From Mugil cephalus (taxonomy: Eukaryota; Chordata; Actinopteri; Mugiliformes; Mugilidae): a DNA stretch of 64,000 nucleotides. Location: contig NC_061770.1 in NCBI RefSeq assembly GCF_022458985.1, forward strand, positions 5,985,506 through 6,049,505, read 5' to 3'. The position numbers and the translations under genes were made by a program. This document shows, in pieces, positions 33,375 through 46,815 of this stretch. The first letter of the stretch is position 1. Every line of letters begins with the position of its first letter. The notes below the pieces were generated by a model, which was not told the DNA's origin, did no database searches, and was given only the letters and a program-made list of their open reading frames with translations.

Positions 33375-36300
33375 TCATCCTTGGCTGCCGCAGGACGACA
33401 GACTGTCGTACAGAGAATCGCTCAGGGACTCGGGGGTCTCCAGAACCTGAGGGCGGCTCGGGGAGAGTGCTTCCTCCGGCCGCTCTCTGAGCAGCTCCAG
33501 CCCAGCCTCCCGGCTCATTTCAGGGACGCTGGGGGTGCGCGTCTTTCCCCTGCGGCTCATCCCCGACTGGGTGGGGACGGGCAGGCTGCCCGGGTCAACC
33601 ACCCGGCTGGAGGAGGGGCCGCCGGCCTTCATGCTCTGCGAGGGGGCGAGAAACATTCAGGTCATCTTATGCAACGCCTTCAGGTGCAAAAGAAAAAAAA
33701 AACAAAAAAAACAGCGGGTTACAGAAAAGTCATCCAACTGTGAATTTTTAATATTCAAGTGATTAATAATTGCTAGAGGCAGAATGTGGTTCTGTGTTTT
33801 TTCATTATGTAAGATGTGAGCGCAGATTTAAAAATGTATCTTCACTTAACTGGTCCGTCAGTGCCCTAGATAATTCCTTCTCTCCTGCCCTGCAGTTACA
33901 CCGAGTACAGACTGAAGATCTCATTTAACGCTCATCAATTCAGATTAAAAGAGAAACAAGTAAGACAACCTTTCTGTGTGTCCCTACTTGATTTTCCTTC
34001 CTGATTCCATCCAGTGTTTACTGCAGAGAGCGTTGACATTTTTAAAAGCAAACTCAAGACCTACCTTTTCAGTTTGGCTTAAATGTCTGTTTATTTACTG
34101 ACTACTTAAAAATTTTACCTCTTTTACTGTTTTAATAGTTGGCATGTTATTGTGTTACTAATGTAATTTTATCACCTTCTCTCTTGTTTGCCTTTTAGCA
34201 TTTTGATTATTTTTTTCACTCTGTGCTCTAATGTTTTATTCTATTTCTACTATTTGGAGTTTTTATTTCCAGACTGGTTTCACCTTGCTTCTTTTATCCA
34301 GCCTCTGGTGTTTTCTCACCTATGTTTCCACAGGCCTTGCTCTTGTTTTAATCAATGCTGTTCTTATTTGCAGTGCTTCACAGATTATTGAGTTGTGTGG
34401 GTGTGAGTCTGTGTTGGGGAGTTTGGGGGGTGCAGGTGGGATTATTGTATAAAGCACTTTCTGCTACGTTTGGTATGAAAAGTGCTTCACAAATAAAGCC
34501 TGACTGATTGATTGATCTTTTTTTTAAGCATTGATAGTGTCCCATTTTTTGCGTAAAGCTCTGTTGTGCAAAGTTGTGATTTGTGATCTTATATAATTCT
34601 GTTTGAATAAAAGTAACTTCTCGTGAAAGAAAACTCTGTGTTAAAACTTATCTCTCCTGCAGATCTAAGCATCAAAACTACCAGTTCGAGCTCCTTAATG
34701 TTTCTTTGTCTGAAATGGATAAAGCTTCCTTTTGACTCAGTCAGTCCACAGCATGCCTACCCCTCTGTACGGTGATCCAAAGGACACCGCCTCCTCCTCT
34801 TCCTCCTCCACCGCCAGGTAAACCTCTGCAGGTCCCGCTGGAGTCTTCAGGTTGGGGAATGTCCAAGTCTTGGATCGAGGAGAAAACATGTTTGCTCCGT
34901 GGGCTTCTTTATCTGCAGAAGGAAACATTGAAGGCAAGCTTTAAAAATCACAATGATTTAGTTCTTACATCCAGCTCTTACTGTGCCTGAGGTGCGTTTG
35001 TTGTTACCTTCGCGGATGACGCCAGCCGTGCTTCGCCCCTCCAGCACGGATCCGTACTGGATGGTGGGAATCAGCTGCTTGTGTGGCACGTAGCACTCCT
35101 CCTGTGACGTCGGCTCCCTGTCCAGGGTGCGGGCACGTCGGCCGGCCCTCCCCGGGGAACCGGCGGAGTGGTGCTCGGCCCCGGCCCTCGCCTTGGACAG
35201 ACCCCGCCCAGCGGCACCGCTGCTGCAGTCGGGCAGGGGGAAGGTACCGATGCCACTGTCCAGGGTGTAAGTGGAAGCACCAGAGCCTGCAGAGGCAAGA
35301 GGGGAGGGAAACTCTGTGACTGATGTGGAAACGAACGGAACAAACACTAAGACACTGAAGAAAAACATCTTTTTGGGTCTGGATATATTACAGGTGTGAG
35401 ATGATTTATTTTCCCCTCCCGTGGTAATGTTTACATGGACACTAGTATTCTACTCATACATCTCAATCAGAAAAGACAGATTTTAAATCGGATTAAGAGG
35501 GGTTGGTGTAAAAATAATGGCTCCTTGAGAAGAACACTTCATTTCACATCATTTATTTTTTGTTTTTTTGCGATAAATACTTCACAAAAACTGGCCACAT
35601 GCAAAAAGCATCATTTTAGCTAGCTTTACCCCGGGATGACAACGATACAGAAAGCAACACTGACATAGACACAGAAAAGGTATGTGACGAAGTTCTTCTG
35701 AGGCTGTTCAACTCCGACACTGAAGAAGATGACTTCAGCTGTTTCAGTGCGCAGGAGGAGGATGAATAAACCAATCAATAACTTTTCTGTTTTGTTTGAT
35801 CAGCACTTTTTACGTTTATGTTACAGGTACCGTTCGGAAACTAATCAGTTCAGTTATGTTCAGTTAAACTAATCAGTGCAGTAGATATCAGCGGCTTATA
35901 GCCCAGTGCGGCTTATATTGAGATGCGCTCTATAGTCCGGAAAATACGGTAAATTTAAAAACCTTCTTCTACTGTTATATTTCTGGCAGATTTGACTCTC
36001 CACAGTAGATCCATTTTGTATAAAATGCTGCATCTACTGTGATTGATATAAGCAGATTAAGATACAGTAAAGATACAGAAATCTCTGATTGGACACAGCA
36101 TAAATATAAAGTAGTGAATGGTGGGATTTATTACTTTTCGTTTTATTTATGTCCAGATGACTAACACACAAGTCTGGTTTGATCTTGCACAGAGCTCATG
36201 AATCTTTCAAAATATGTCCCAGCAGACTCCTCTTACCTGCAAAGTGCTGAGAGTGAACTGAATCAGCAAGGTTTTCATCTGATGTGATCTTGCCGCTTCT

Positions 36301-39300
36301 TTCTGATCCCTGCATGAAACAACAACAGAGAAGCAGAAGAAAGCTGTAAATGTACTGATATCTTCAAATACCAGAGTCTAGCAAATTAGTTGCCAAATTT
36401 AGACTTGAAGAGGTTGACATCATGTATACACGTCAGTCGAAGAGTTTTTGATGTCCTCCCGTCTATTTTTATTTTTTATTTTAAAGGAAACAAGTTGAAC
36501 AATAGATAAATAACTGACAAAGTACCTTCTCCATATCGTCATGACTGGTGGTGTGACTGATGACGTCGCTCTGCTGAGTGAAAACCGGCTTGGACGTCTT
36601 GCAGTCAAAAGACAGACGTCTCTGTGGGACGCTGATCATGTCCTTCCCATCCACTCTGCATTTACAAAACGCAAAACTTCAGACATGACCTCAAGTAGGA
36701 TGCAACTTCTTTAACACAAATTTATTTTGCGCAAAACAGATGATGCTAAAGCGAGGAGTTTAGCATAAAGACGGGAAACAGGGAAACTACTTGTTTTGTT
36801 TTATCCAAAACTAATAAAATCCACCAACTTCACTAGACATGTTCTCACATTAGATTTTGTTTAATGGATAGAGACTGGCTAGCCGTTTCCCCTTGATTCC
36901 ATTTCTTATGCTAAGCTAAGCTAATTAGCTGCTGGTTACTGCTTAATTAATCTTATCTAAAACCATTTTTTTCAACATTGATGACTTGATCTATTTGTTT
37001 AAGTAGAAGATGTTCGGGCTCTAAAACGACTACAAGCCTACAGGCAGCCAACACAGAGCAGAGCAGTAAAAGATTGGAAACCACTGTACAGGATCTATAG
37101 TTGTTGTGTTATTGTCATCTTTGAATGGTTCTTGAGGGTTTGAACAATCAAAATAATGATAGTGTCAGAATCTTCTGCTGAACGTCAACGGGTTAACGTT
37201 GACTGTCCTCGACTCCTTTTACTCAGACATTAACTAACTTTTAAACTTGTTAAACAAAGCCCTGTGCTGCCTAATTCATTTAGTCTGATAGTGTGAACTA
37301 TGTTGTATGTGAAGATTTTCCTGGAGTTTCTTTCATTTATCTATGTAGGCGGTGTGGATGAATGTTTGAAATGTTGACTATTCAGATATGAGATGTTCCC
37401 AGGACAAAAACTGACTAATTTATGTTTTCTTCTTTGAGGGATGTTCAAACTGCAATCTCAAACCAGGAAAACAAATTATGTGACAATGCTACTTGACTTT
37501 CAAATGAAAATTATTCTCGTGGTGAGGCGAACGTATATTCTATACATTTATATAAACTGGTGCATATCTGGGAGTGGCCTATGGCTCTGTGTGAAGGCAA
37601 ATGAATATATTTCTACAAATGTTAAACTAGTCTGCAAAGCTACAGTTAGTTCCTCGGGTCTTCACCTGTTCAGCAGCTGTTGCATGAAGTTGTCAGAGCG
37701 CCCTCCCCTGTACATGACGGCCAGCTGTCCCTGAGCTTGGTCCATCACCACCTCACAGGAGTGACCCCGGCCTGACCTCTCCACGTAGGCCCTCTCCTCC
37801 TCCAGGGCCCTCCTCAGCCCCTCGGCCTTCTCCATCAGAGTCGAGATGTTCAGACCCTCCACGCCTTCCTTACACCTGGTGGCCATTTTCACGGAGTCCC
37901 TGCCCACCGAGGGGATATTTATCTTCCACTCCTTCTTCTCGTCCTTTGCTTTGGTGCCGTCGGTCTTGCGGCTCAGCGCGGGAAGCTTACTCTTCTTCAG
38001 GCCAAACCAGCTTGCGATGCCGTTGGAGGCCTTCTGTTTGACCTCGGTGCCCTGCCCTCCTCTGTCCTGCTCCTGAAGTTTCAGCATGTTTTCCTCGATT
38101 CCTTTCATCACCTTCTGCTCGATGGCAGACTGTGGGCTGGGGACCGGCTGTAGTGGCTTCTCCCCCTCAGTCATCGGAGGCCTTGGAGGAGGTGGTGGGA
38201 GGCTGTCTCCATACATCGGGTTCTTTTTCCCTTTCCCGCTGATCTTGGTCCTCTCTTCTGATTTGGACGAGTAACGTGGAGCCTCTGGGGGCTTCCCCCC
38301 TCTGTGGACAGATGGGCCCTGGCAAGGTCTGGACGGCGACTTCGGAGGGATTTTGTTGGGGCTGCTGCTACTGTGAGGACTAACACCGGCTTTAACGTTG
38401 TATGCCAGATTCAGGGAGCCAGGACACTTAATGTTGTTGCGTAGTACCTGCGGAGCATCTGCATTGGGAGACGGGAGACCTATTTTACTCCTGGAGCCCT
38501 CTGGCTTGGGCACACATAGTTCTTGTTTAACCACAGAAGATTTTACTGCCTGTTCATACATCTGAGACGACCCTGGATACTTCAGTCCAGCACTGATACT
38601 TTTAGGTTTACTATCCAAAGAGTCTGTGTATTTTGAATGCCTTTGCTCCTCTTTGTGGACCTCCATGGGCCTTTCTGCTGTCTTGCTTCTTTCTTCTCCG
38701 TAGGTGCCCTCATTCACTGTGTCGATGGGCCTAAGGCCAACCTGTAAATCCTCAGAGCTCCTCAGCTTGCCCAGTGCAGCCAGTCTGTCTTTGAAAGCGT
38801 GGTGACTGGAGTCTGCCTGGGATCTTGCTGCTGTAGGTCTCTTCGGAATGGAAGAGGAGTCGCTCCTCCTAGTTGGGGGTGGAGGCGGAGGCAAAGGCTG
38901 AGTGGCCTCAGTACTCTGCTGCGCGGCAACCTCCCTAATGTCCGCCTCCGGTTTCTCTCTGGTTCGTACGTAGTTAGGTCTGTTCTGGACTTTGTTGAGG
39001 GCCGATGAGTTGGGCAGGCTGTGATGATTAACCCACACTGGGCTGTCCGAGTCCTCTTCATCGTCTGACGTAGACTCAGAAGTTGACGAGGACGACTGTT
39101 TCCGCTGAGGAGGGGGATTCAGGACGCTTTCTGGTAGTGATTTAACAAGCTTCCTCTCACCACTGTTCGCCTTCATTTGCAATGGAAGAGTGGTTCTTTT
39201 CTCGAGACCCTGGACTTGTTCCTCCTCTTGAGAGTTGGTGGACATGTCACAGACATTTTCATAATGAGGGATCCTCTGAGAGACTTTGGGTGAGGAGGAC

Positions 39301-42300
39301 GATGTGGAGGTGGGAGCCCCCATCTTGGAACCAACACTGGTTTTAGGTGCAGAGAGGCTGCTGTAGCTTATTTCCTTGGCGGGTGGAGAGCAGGCGTCTT
39401 CAGGCTGCGGAGGGGAGGTTGGAGCCGAGTGTGTGGCGGGGTAGGACTCGGACCTGGAGGGTGGGGGAGGGGGCTGCCTGCACCTCTCTGTGGTGGTGGC
39501 TCTTCGAGTGGGAACAGGAGAGTGGTACACCTCGTAATTGTTGGTGCGACAGGGGATCCTGGAGTTGCGGGTGAGCTGCGGGCTCAGACGGACAGCAGGG
39601 GTCGAGGCTTGAGACTTCTCTCCAATTGAGGGAATCTTCAGAAACTTTAGCAGTTTGGACGGAGAGTTGATGGCGGCGGCTTTGACGTCGCTGAGGCAGG
39701 AGGGGCTCGGGCTGACGGAGGCACTGGCTCTTACAGAGGAAGCCTCCAGATCTTGGCCGTCTTTCTCGGGGACGGATGAGGGGTCGCTTAACACGGTGTT
39801 GTTAACGGAAGACAGTGCCAAGCCATTGTGGACGCCATCACTTGTGTCACAGTGGGAGATCTGTGCGGTCTCCTTCACAGAACTGGTCAGATGGGAGGTG
39901 GCACAGAAACCAGTGAGCTCTTCAGAGGCACTAGCGTTTAGAGAGCTCTCAGAGTTATCCTGCTCTACTGCCATCACCTCCAGGCTCTGATTGACCATTT
40001 CTGTGGCAGATGAGTGGGCGGTGGCGCCTGCCGGTTGCTGGTGGGCTTCATTCTTGGTGCATTGTTTAGATGGGGCTACAGACTGTTCTGCTGTTCTGGC
40101 CTTACTGTGACATTCACTCATAGCAGCTGCAGGACCTACGTGGGTCTGGGTGACGGAGTTGGCTTTTGAAGGACTACTGAGGTGGTTGCATGGCTTTGGA
40201 GGACTGTCCGGGCTCCTCTTGCAGTGTAAACAGCAGGTGTTCCCTCCTTCACACTTCACTGTCCCATCCCCGTTAACATGCTGGTGTGTGTCAGTGTCAG
40301 CGCAGGAGCAGTGGCAATGTGTGTGGTGGGATTTGCACTGCAGTGGGAGCGGGTCTGCAGTGGCCAACACAGCCTCTGTGGACATGAGCACCTGGCTGTA
40401 GTCACAGAAAGACAGGCTTGTAGTGGACGGATGGAACTTCAGGGGGTCCGTCTCCTCCATCTTGCGCAGGACCTCCAGGATGTGTGCTTTCTTCTTGAAG
40501 AAGGGGGACAGGGCCTCCATGGAGGCAGCGGGGCCTCGAGGCCCTGGCGAGGCATGTTGTGTGCGGTAGCCATTTCCCTTTGGACAGAAAGAGATTACCA
40601 TCAGCACACTGTTTAGTGCAGACGCTTCAATGAGAGCCAAACAATTTAGTTCATCAAGACCTTTGAGTGCATGCGTACAGGAAACAAGTGTGAGGGAGAT
40701 TAGCAGCGAGGCCTATTTTTAAAATTACAATAGTTCGAAACAGAGCAAATGTCAGAGCAGCTCCAACGTCACACACCGGTGGTGACAACAGTCTGGTTCG
40801 GAGGCTCTGATATAACTCCTCTGTTTCACTCTTAATGTTTGGTAAAACTTTGCTGCATGAGCTGTGTAGTAATCACCTTGGCTTGTGCTTCAGTCTGTGC
40901 AGGCTCCACCTGTTTGGCCGAATCATTGTGCAGCTGTGCATTGTAGTCTGGGAGGGGTCCCGCCTGGACCTGTAACAGGAGAGTCATGAGGCAATTATGA
41001 TGACACTGTATACACTGCGGGCTATTGTATACACCGATAACTAGGAGCTACATTGTCCTGGCATACAAACCAGAGGAAGACTGAGACCCATTACTGGCCT
41101 CAAAGCCAAAGCAAACAACATGTGAGAAGAATATAAAATGCCATGACAAATTAAATTAGCTAGTGGTTTAATTAGCAGGAATGAACGCTACCTTGATCAG
41201 CTACAACATGCTTGGGTTAAGTACACGTTGCTGATTCAACTGATGAAACTCTATTTTTCTTCCTTGACACATGCTGGTACTTATAATATCCACAAAGCAG
41301 CTCCGTTCATGATGGTTCAGGTATGTGCTGCCTTCAAATTAACCCGTACATTAAGTGTTCAGTGGTAACATCAGCTGTAAATCGTGAGACCACAGCGGCT
41401 AAGTGTTTAAAAGCCACCAAGGCTAACAGTTTAGCAAGCTAACTACTAGGTAATCTAATGAGGAAAGGCATAATGAAAAAACAAGACACTATTTACTTTC
41501 AACATATAAAGAATTACAAAGAAAACACAGTATATAAACTCACAATCAACTATTTCTGAAAACATCAGGAACCACGTAACAGCTCATGAACTCTGAGCTT
41601 ACTTTAAAATTCCCACTTATGAAGTCATGAGTACCACAAGAAGGCTATTTTTTCCTGAACACCATAAACACAAACTGATTTGCAGGCAGCCATACACATT
41701 TTTGTCTTTGAAGCATATATGATGATAAGTTACCTGGTAGTGAGCTGTGGGGTGGTTGGGGAGTTTCTGCTGAAAGAGCTCACAAAGTGCTCGGTTCTGT
41801 CTCTCCAGGTCAAACACCAACATCTTGAGCTTGATGCACTCCTCTCTCAGATCCTGATGAGAAACACACACGCAGCAGTGAGCGGATAAGATTCAGTCTA
41901 TAACGTTAAAATGTGCACACAGACACAAAGACTTGTGTTACCTTCTGATTTAGCAGAGCCTGGACCACGTGGTTGGCCACCTGATAACACGAGAGTACAT
42001 TTCACATCACTTAGTGCTTCCACAATGAGCGGACATTATAATTACTTTCAACCGAACTCACCTCATCCAAGCATCTCTCGTAAGCCTCTCTCTGACTCTC
42101 ATTTGCCAACATCAGAGCAGAATTCTCGGCCTGCGATGGAAATAAATACAACATGTCATCATGAAACACACAAATCAATGCTCAGCTAGTTGTGGCACAT
42201 ACAAATACCCAGAAGTTTGTCAGACATCGACATCGTCTTATAACTATAAAATATATTCCCTTCCTAAAACACAACCGTTTTCATAATCACAACACACTAG

Positions 42301-44212
42301 GATTTTTTGGGAGCCAGCAGGAAGTCAGCCAGCTCCCCCTACTGCTTAGAAGGATGCCAATGAGCAAGCTCTATGGGCCAAACATTGAGGAGGAGTGCTG
42401 AACATCTGGGCACCTCATGGAGGAAGTTTGGGAAAAAAAAAACAGATCAGCTTTTGTTTGAATGAATGAGGCGCCATCTTGAAGTCTAGTTCTACATCCA
42501 CGATAAAACATAGCTAATATGTTTAGCTGGTGGGAGGCAGCAGAATCTGAATCATAGTTGGAAATGTGTGTTTCAGTTCCATCTGGTGAAGCAAGGAATG
42601 TAGTTCAGGTCTTTAAACGGTTGTCCTCATCCTGGTCTAAATCTGCCTTCACATGGACCTCATGAGCTTGTGGATACGACATGTGAACGCATGTATAAAA
42701 AATGCTTGCCGTTGAAGTGATATCATCAGCTGTCAGGTGTGAGAAGATGGTTACGGGGCAACTGTTTACGTCTACAAGCCACCTAAGCTAACAACTGCAG
42801 GATATGCAAAAGAAAGCATTTCAAAATGAGGCCATTTGAAATGTCAACATTTTCTTCAAATATATTGGAAAATTGTGAAGGAAACTATATTTAAAATGTC
42901 AGTTTGTGAACTCAATTTGTGGCACTTCAAGGTTGTGAGTGCCACAAGGAGGTCAGACATATGGACATTTGAAGAACCGTAACAACACAAGTTGAAGGGG
43001 TGTAAGCTAATAGCTACTCATCTGCAACGCCATCTTCCCCCTCCAAATTTAAATCAGCCCACATATTCCACATCAATGTCCTCTTGTTTTCAGTGTTTGT
43101 GCTAAGCTAAGCTAACAGGCTGCTAGCTTCATTCTCAGCTTCCATGCCAGTATGTGCTCTCTAAGTTTAATTTAAAAAAGGCTGGATATTTACTTAAGTC
43201 AACATACGAAATAAAACACCAGCAACTCTGTGTGAAATTTCTCTTTAGGTTTTCTGTTCTGGAAGATAAAACAACTCATCGGTTTCAGCTCTACAATATA
43301 GCATTCCTAAAACAATATCTTTGTAATTCAGGTTTTTATTAATATTACACTGTGAAAATATACATGAATAATACACCAAGGTTTTTAATCATGGGAATTT
43401 GAACTGCAGTTAAGATTGCTTTACAACAGTTAACACCTATTTAATTCTCTTTTATTTTTCGTAAGGGCACTGTGATAAAAACAAAATGGAGAACTCAATC
43501 AATAAGGCCACAGGAACACTTGTTCCATCTGGTTTATGTGTTGTATGCAAAGTAACAAATTGTATACCTTTAGGTTTTGTTGATTTTATGCTGGAATCAA
43601 GCTGTTTGCTTTATATACAAGCTTTGAAATTAAGAAATATACATCAATTACATCAAATGTTTTTATAGCGTTGGCAGACTGATCCAAGAATTGAGAAACT
43701 TCTGTTAATGTTTGACACAACTGTGGTCTCCGTGGAAAGTTTCCAAATCCAGACATTTAATGTTAAAGTTCATGTTCTACTGTGTCAAATGTAATATTCA
43801 GGCTAAATAAATAGATATTTTGAGAAGATAATGGTAGATTTATGAACTAATATCATTGTTCAATGATTAGTTGTAGACATTGACAAGCAAACACACACAC
43901 ATGTGAATATCCTGTAACTGCATGAGAAGTTTATTTACCTTTCAAATGTTATCCTGAGTCAGTACTAGGACTAGCGCTCTAAGGTTAGTTTTATTTCTTA
44001 GGTTTATTCCAGTTATGTCACCAGTTTGACTGTTAACAGTCTGAGGATCCAGATGTGTTTTGTTTACTCACCTCCAGCTCTCTCAGCCGGTCCATGAGCT
44101 CGCTGCTGTTGTCCTCCAGGTAAGACTCCACGTCTCCCTCCTCGCCTTCCTCGTCCGAACCGAAGTCCTCGTCACACATTCTCTGCTCTGTCTCATCAGA
44201 CATTGTTCTCAT
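33375..44212 (-). CDS. nckap5l: Nck-associated protein 5-like (Cep169)
   Basis: Centrosomal and microtubule plus-end protein that by family knowledge binds EB1 and CDK5RAP2 and stabilises microtubules. Coding exons in transcript order: 44212-44072, 42130-42062, 41980-41942, 41853-41734, 40969-40877, 40577-37666, 36655-36526, 36309-36237, 35286-35008, 34912-34761, 33635-33375 (TGA). All junctions are GT-AG and keep frame, giving 1422 residues from the first ATG (human about 1330). The N-terminus is a coiled coil (LMDRLRELEAENSALMLANE), followed by a long disordered Ser/Pro-rich middle and conserved blocks ASWFGLKKSKLPAL, YTLDSGIGTFPLPD and a C-terminus ending SLSDSLYDSLSSCGSQG as in human. The start could be ATG 44212 or the in-frame ATG at 44203 (MSDETEQ). 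Tail-to-tail synteny with tmbim6 also matches human. Confidence 0.95.
34010..34520 (+). mobile_element. Non-LTR retrotransposon 3' end
   Basis: In the last nckap5l intron, opposite to the gene. Codons at about 34029-34082 read VDIFKSKLKTYLFSLA then stop, a C-terminus typical of fish LINE reverse transcriptase proteins. It is followed by a 3' UTR and an 'agtgcttcacaaataaagcc' end with TGATTGATTGAT repeats, as in L2/Rex-like elements. It is 5'-truncated, as most LINE copies are. The exact clade was not resolved. Confidence 0.6.
35620..35950 (+). mobile_element. Possible DNA transposon remnant with acidic C-terminus
   Basis: In the nckap5l intron 35287-36236, opposite strand. A frame ends LFNSDTEEDDFSCFSAQEEDE and stop (about 35700-35769), like the acidic tail of some fish DNA-transposon transposases (pogo/Tigger-like, from memory). 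About 110 bases downstream 'gcggcttatattgagatgcgc' and 'tatagtccggaaaatacggta' match a terminal sequence common in fish genomes. The family name is uncertain. Confidence 0.4.
37666..40577 (-). CDS. nckap5l: nckap5l large central exon
   Basis: A single 2912-base exon encodes about residues 155-1125, roughly two thirds of the protein. It starts GNGYRTQHASPG, contains KKKAHILEVLRKMEETDPL near the start, two SxIP-type EB1-binding motifs (SRIP near residue 493 and SSIP followed by KRP near 729), several poly-proline runs, the conserved FKDRLAALGKL block (about 749), GIASWFGLKKSKL and LRRALEEERAYVE, and ends FMQQLLNR split across the donor. The opposite strand has long open frames that are shadows of its GC- and Ser/Pro-rich composition. 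The same large-exon layout occurs in human NCKAP5L. Confidence 0.93.
42131..44071 (-). other. nckap5l intron between coding exons 1 and 2
   Basis: 1.9 kb, AT-rich. Nothing recognisable, apart from a patch at 42290-42420 ('ggagccagcaggaagtcagccagctcc') that may be an unnamed dispersed repeat. Confidence 0.5.
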
Positions 44213-46509
44213 CTGCAACACAGAAGGTGAAAACGTGACCGTCACTACAGACACATTTACAGTAAATAATCTGCAAACACAGTCGCTCTGGGAGGAAACC
44301 AAAGTTATGTGGAAGCCCTTTGTTCCTTAAAAGCCACAATATACCAAACTGCATTGGGTTGTGTATGTCAAAGTACTACATGCAATGACAATAATGTTGA
44401 TGGAGTCTATATTTGAGACAACAGATTTGAGAGATCGTTTCACAGACACAAACTACGTAATATCATGCTTCAGGGGATTCAGATACTCTGACTTCACTTT
44501 GAAAAGACTTGTAAATGCCAATATGTTGCTGTTATCAGGTATAATATTTGCTGTGTTCGCTTTAAGTTGATGAGCTAACATTTGCTAATTAGCTCCCAAC
44601 AGAAAGTGTAGTGACACCGACAGTAACGTTAATAGTTTTCCAGGTATGTAGTCACAAACTCAACTCTGTTTGACTTCATCATCTTCAGGTCAAAGGACCA
44701 TAAACAACATTAGGATTTACCACTTTGAATGTCTGACAAAATATAAAGAAAATTCTTAAAAAATTAACTAGTCCCCTACATTGCAAGAGCCAAGCTCATT
44801 TCCCAAGTTTTTTGTTTGGGAGAATTTTAACCAAAAATCAAAGTACATATTATCTGACAGACAACGAATATATCTGAGTATTGTCAAAATATTCCTCTCA
44901 GGTTACATGACGACCGACAGTCTGACGTTTATCACATGGCAAGATATGATTTACAGGTTCATTTACTTGCAGCTAATCCTTATTTGCATAGATGGACAAT
45001 CTGGTAGAATTAGTTTCAGTAAGATATGCGTATTTTATTTCCTTATTTTTTCTTTAAATGCGCTGCTTTGTTCAACCATCTGTCTTATATCTCAGCATAT
45101 ATTAATAAAGTCTTCAAATCCTCAGGTTTAGCGGACACATTTGTTTTTTAAGTATCAAAACTGTCAAAGATTTTTAACTGCTAGGCGTTTAAGCCCTAGC
45201 TAATTGCAGAGCTATAACTAGTTCTTACTGATTAAACATTAGATTTAAAAGCTCAGGCAATTTCATGAACGTCTGAAATGAAGCCACTCGGACAGTTTAC
45301 TGTCACGTCCAACTAAAGAGAAGAGCATCAAGCTGTCACATGTGAGATACAGCTCAGAATCAGGCAATTTATATTTTCGGATAAACCAATAATAAAAAAC
45401 ATTACTCATCGATTAACATCTGACTGGGCCTGTGTTGTGCTGCTGCAGTAAACTCCACCCGTCTCATTCTCCAAGCAAACCAAAACAAACAGAAGAGACA
45501 CCAGTAAACTGAGCCGAGATCTGCTTCGCATCAGACACCGTTCCCATCTTCAAGAGAGACGTTAACGTTATTACCGGCATGACACTCTGTTTATTCTTTG
45601 TTTATCTGACAGCAGCCACGTCTCGTTTCAACACTGCCTCAGAGTTCAGACCTCAGCGCGTAACACAAATATGAGACAATATGCCGCAGAGCTGGTTGTT
45701 GCCTCTACATTACAGCACCTACTATATGCTGGGGATTACAGCGCACGCTTTAATCCATCCAACCTGCATTGTTTCAGACACACGCTGCAAAGAGATAAGC
45801 CATTTCGGTCCATATTCCTCTGTTTCTACAAATCCACAGATCAAACTGCAGCACCCCACTGAGCACACCGGCTGCCCGGGTCTGTGAGCGTGAAGCACTG
45901 CAGGGCATATGGCCGAGCACCAGTCTAGTGGGCATGGCTCCAGATTGTGTGTGCATGTGTGAACAGGCAAGTAGAGGGGAAGTAGGTGTGTCGACACGGA
46001 CACAGTTCCAACTGTTACATCTTAAGGAGTCATTAGAGCGGATGAGACGAGCCTGATTCTGTGGCTGGAGGCCAATCAGGAACTGGCACAGATTCTAGTT
46101 TCTCTGAACTGGACAGGTGACACACAAACACATCATCAGGTAAGCGTAAAGCAGGCAGAAACGTTACAATATTCAGGGCACGCTTTGTTTTCTGCACCAA
46201 CTGGAATATATCTTAAAGCTGGAGTGTTGCCCACACGGAGCCAAAGGTTATTCCTCCACGTGACAGACGCCAAACGTCCAAAAATGACTAAAACACATCA
46301 GTGTGTCACACTGTAACACTGACTGACATGTTCCTGATTGACCTACTGTAGTTCATTTTAACTCCTTGACACATGCACCTTCCTGCTGCCACAAATACTG
46401 ACCAGAGAAACAAATCTGGATTAATCCACTGCTCGAAATAGTCCCAGAGAAATGCAGTGTTTACTTCTATTGATTAGCATCTACGGAAACCTACAGCACC
46501 CAGCTGTGT

Positions 46510-46815
46510 TAAGGCCCAGATACACTAAACCAACATCAAAGCACGACCAGCAGGAGGCTGACCATGAGGCCACCTCGCCTTGCCCCATCTGGACGCAAAA
46601 CCTGCACTTGAACACACCGCAAAAACAGCTAACAGCCAGGTGGCATATTCGTTCAGCACTGAAAAAGGGGCAAATAGGACTAGCTACAGTACTATTAGCT
46701 GGGAAGCTATAAAGAGCTACAGACCATCGTACAGAGTCGCAAAAACTTCGGCTACGGATGCTTTCATAACTGCTAAACACTGGCAAACAGCCGACTGCCG
46801 ACCTTTAGGAAATGA
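46510..46815. repeat. Possible dispersed repeat
   Basis: The start 'ggcccagatacactaaacc' with 'aacatcaaagcacgacc' and the end 'acagccgactgccgacc' resemble the ends of a common fish DNA-transposon-derived repeat ('cacaccaaaccgacatcaaag'). This was read from memory and is strongly diverged. Confidence 0.3.

Noticed and set aside
33246..33743. Open frame of 165 codons on the + strand
   Set aside because: Antisense shadow of the last nckap5l exon, which has clear family resemblance on the - strand.
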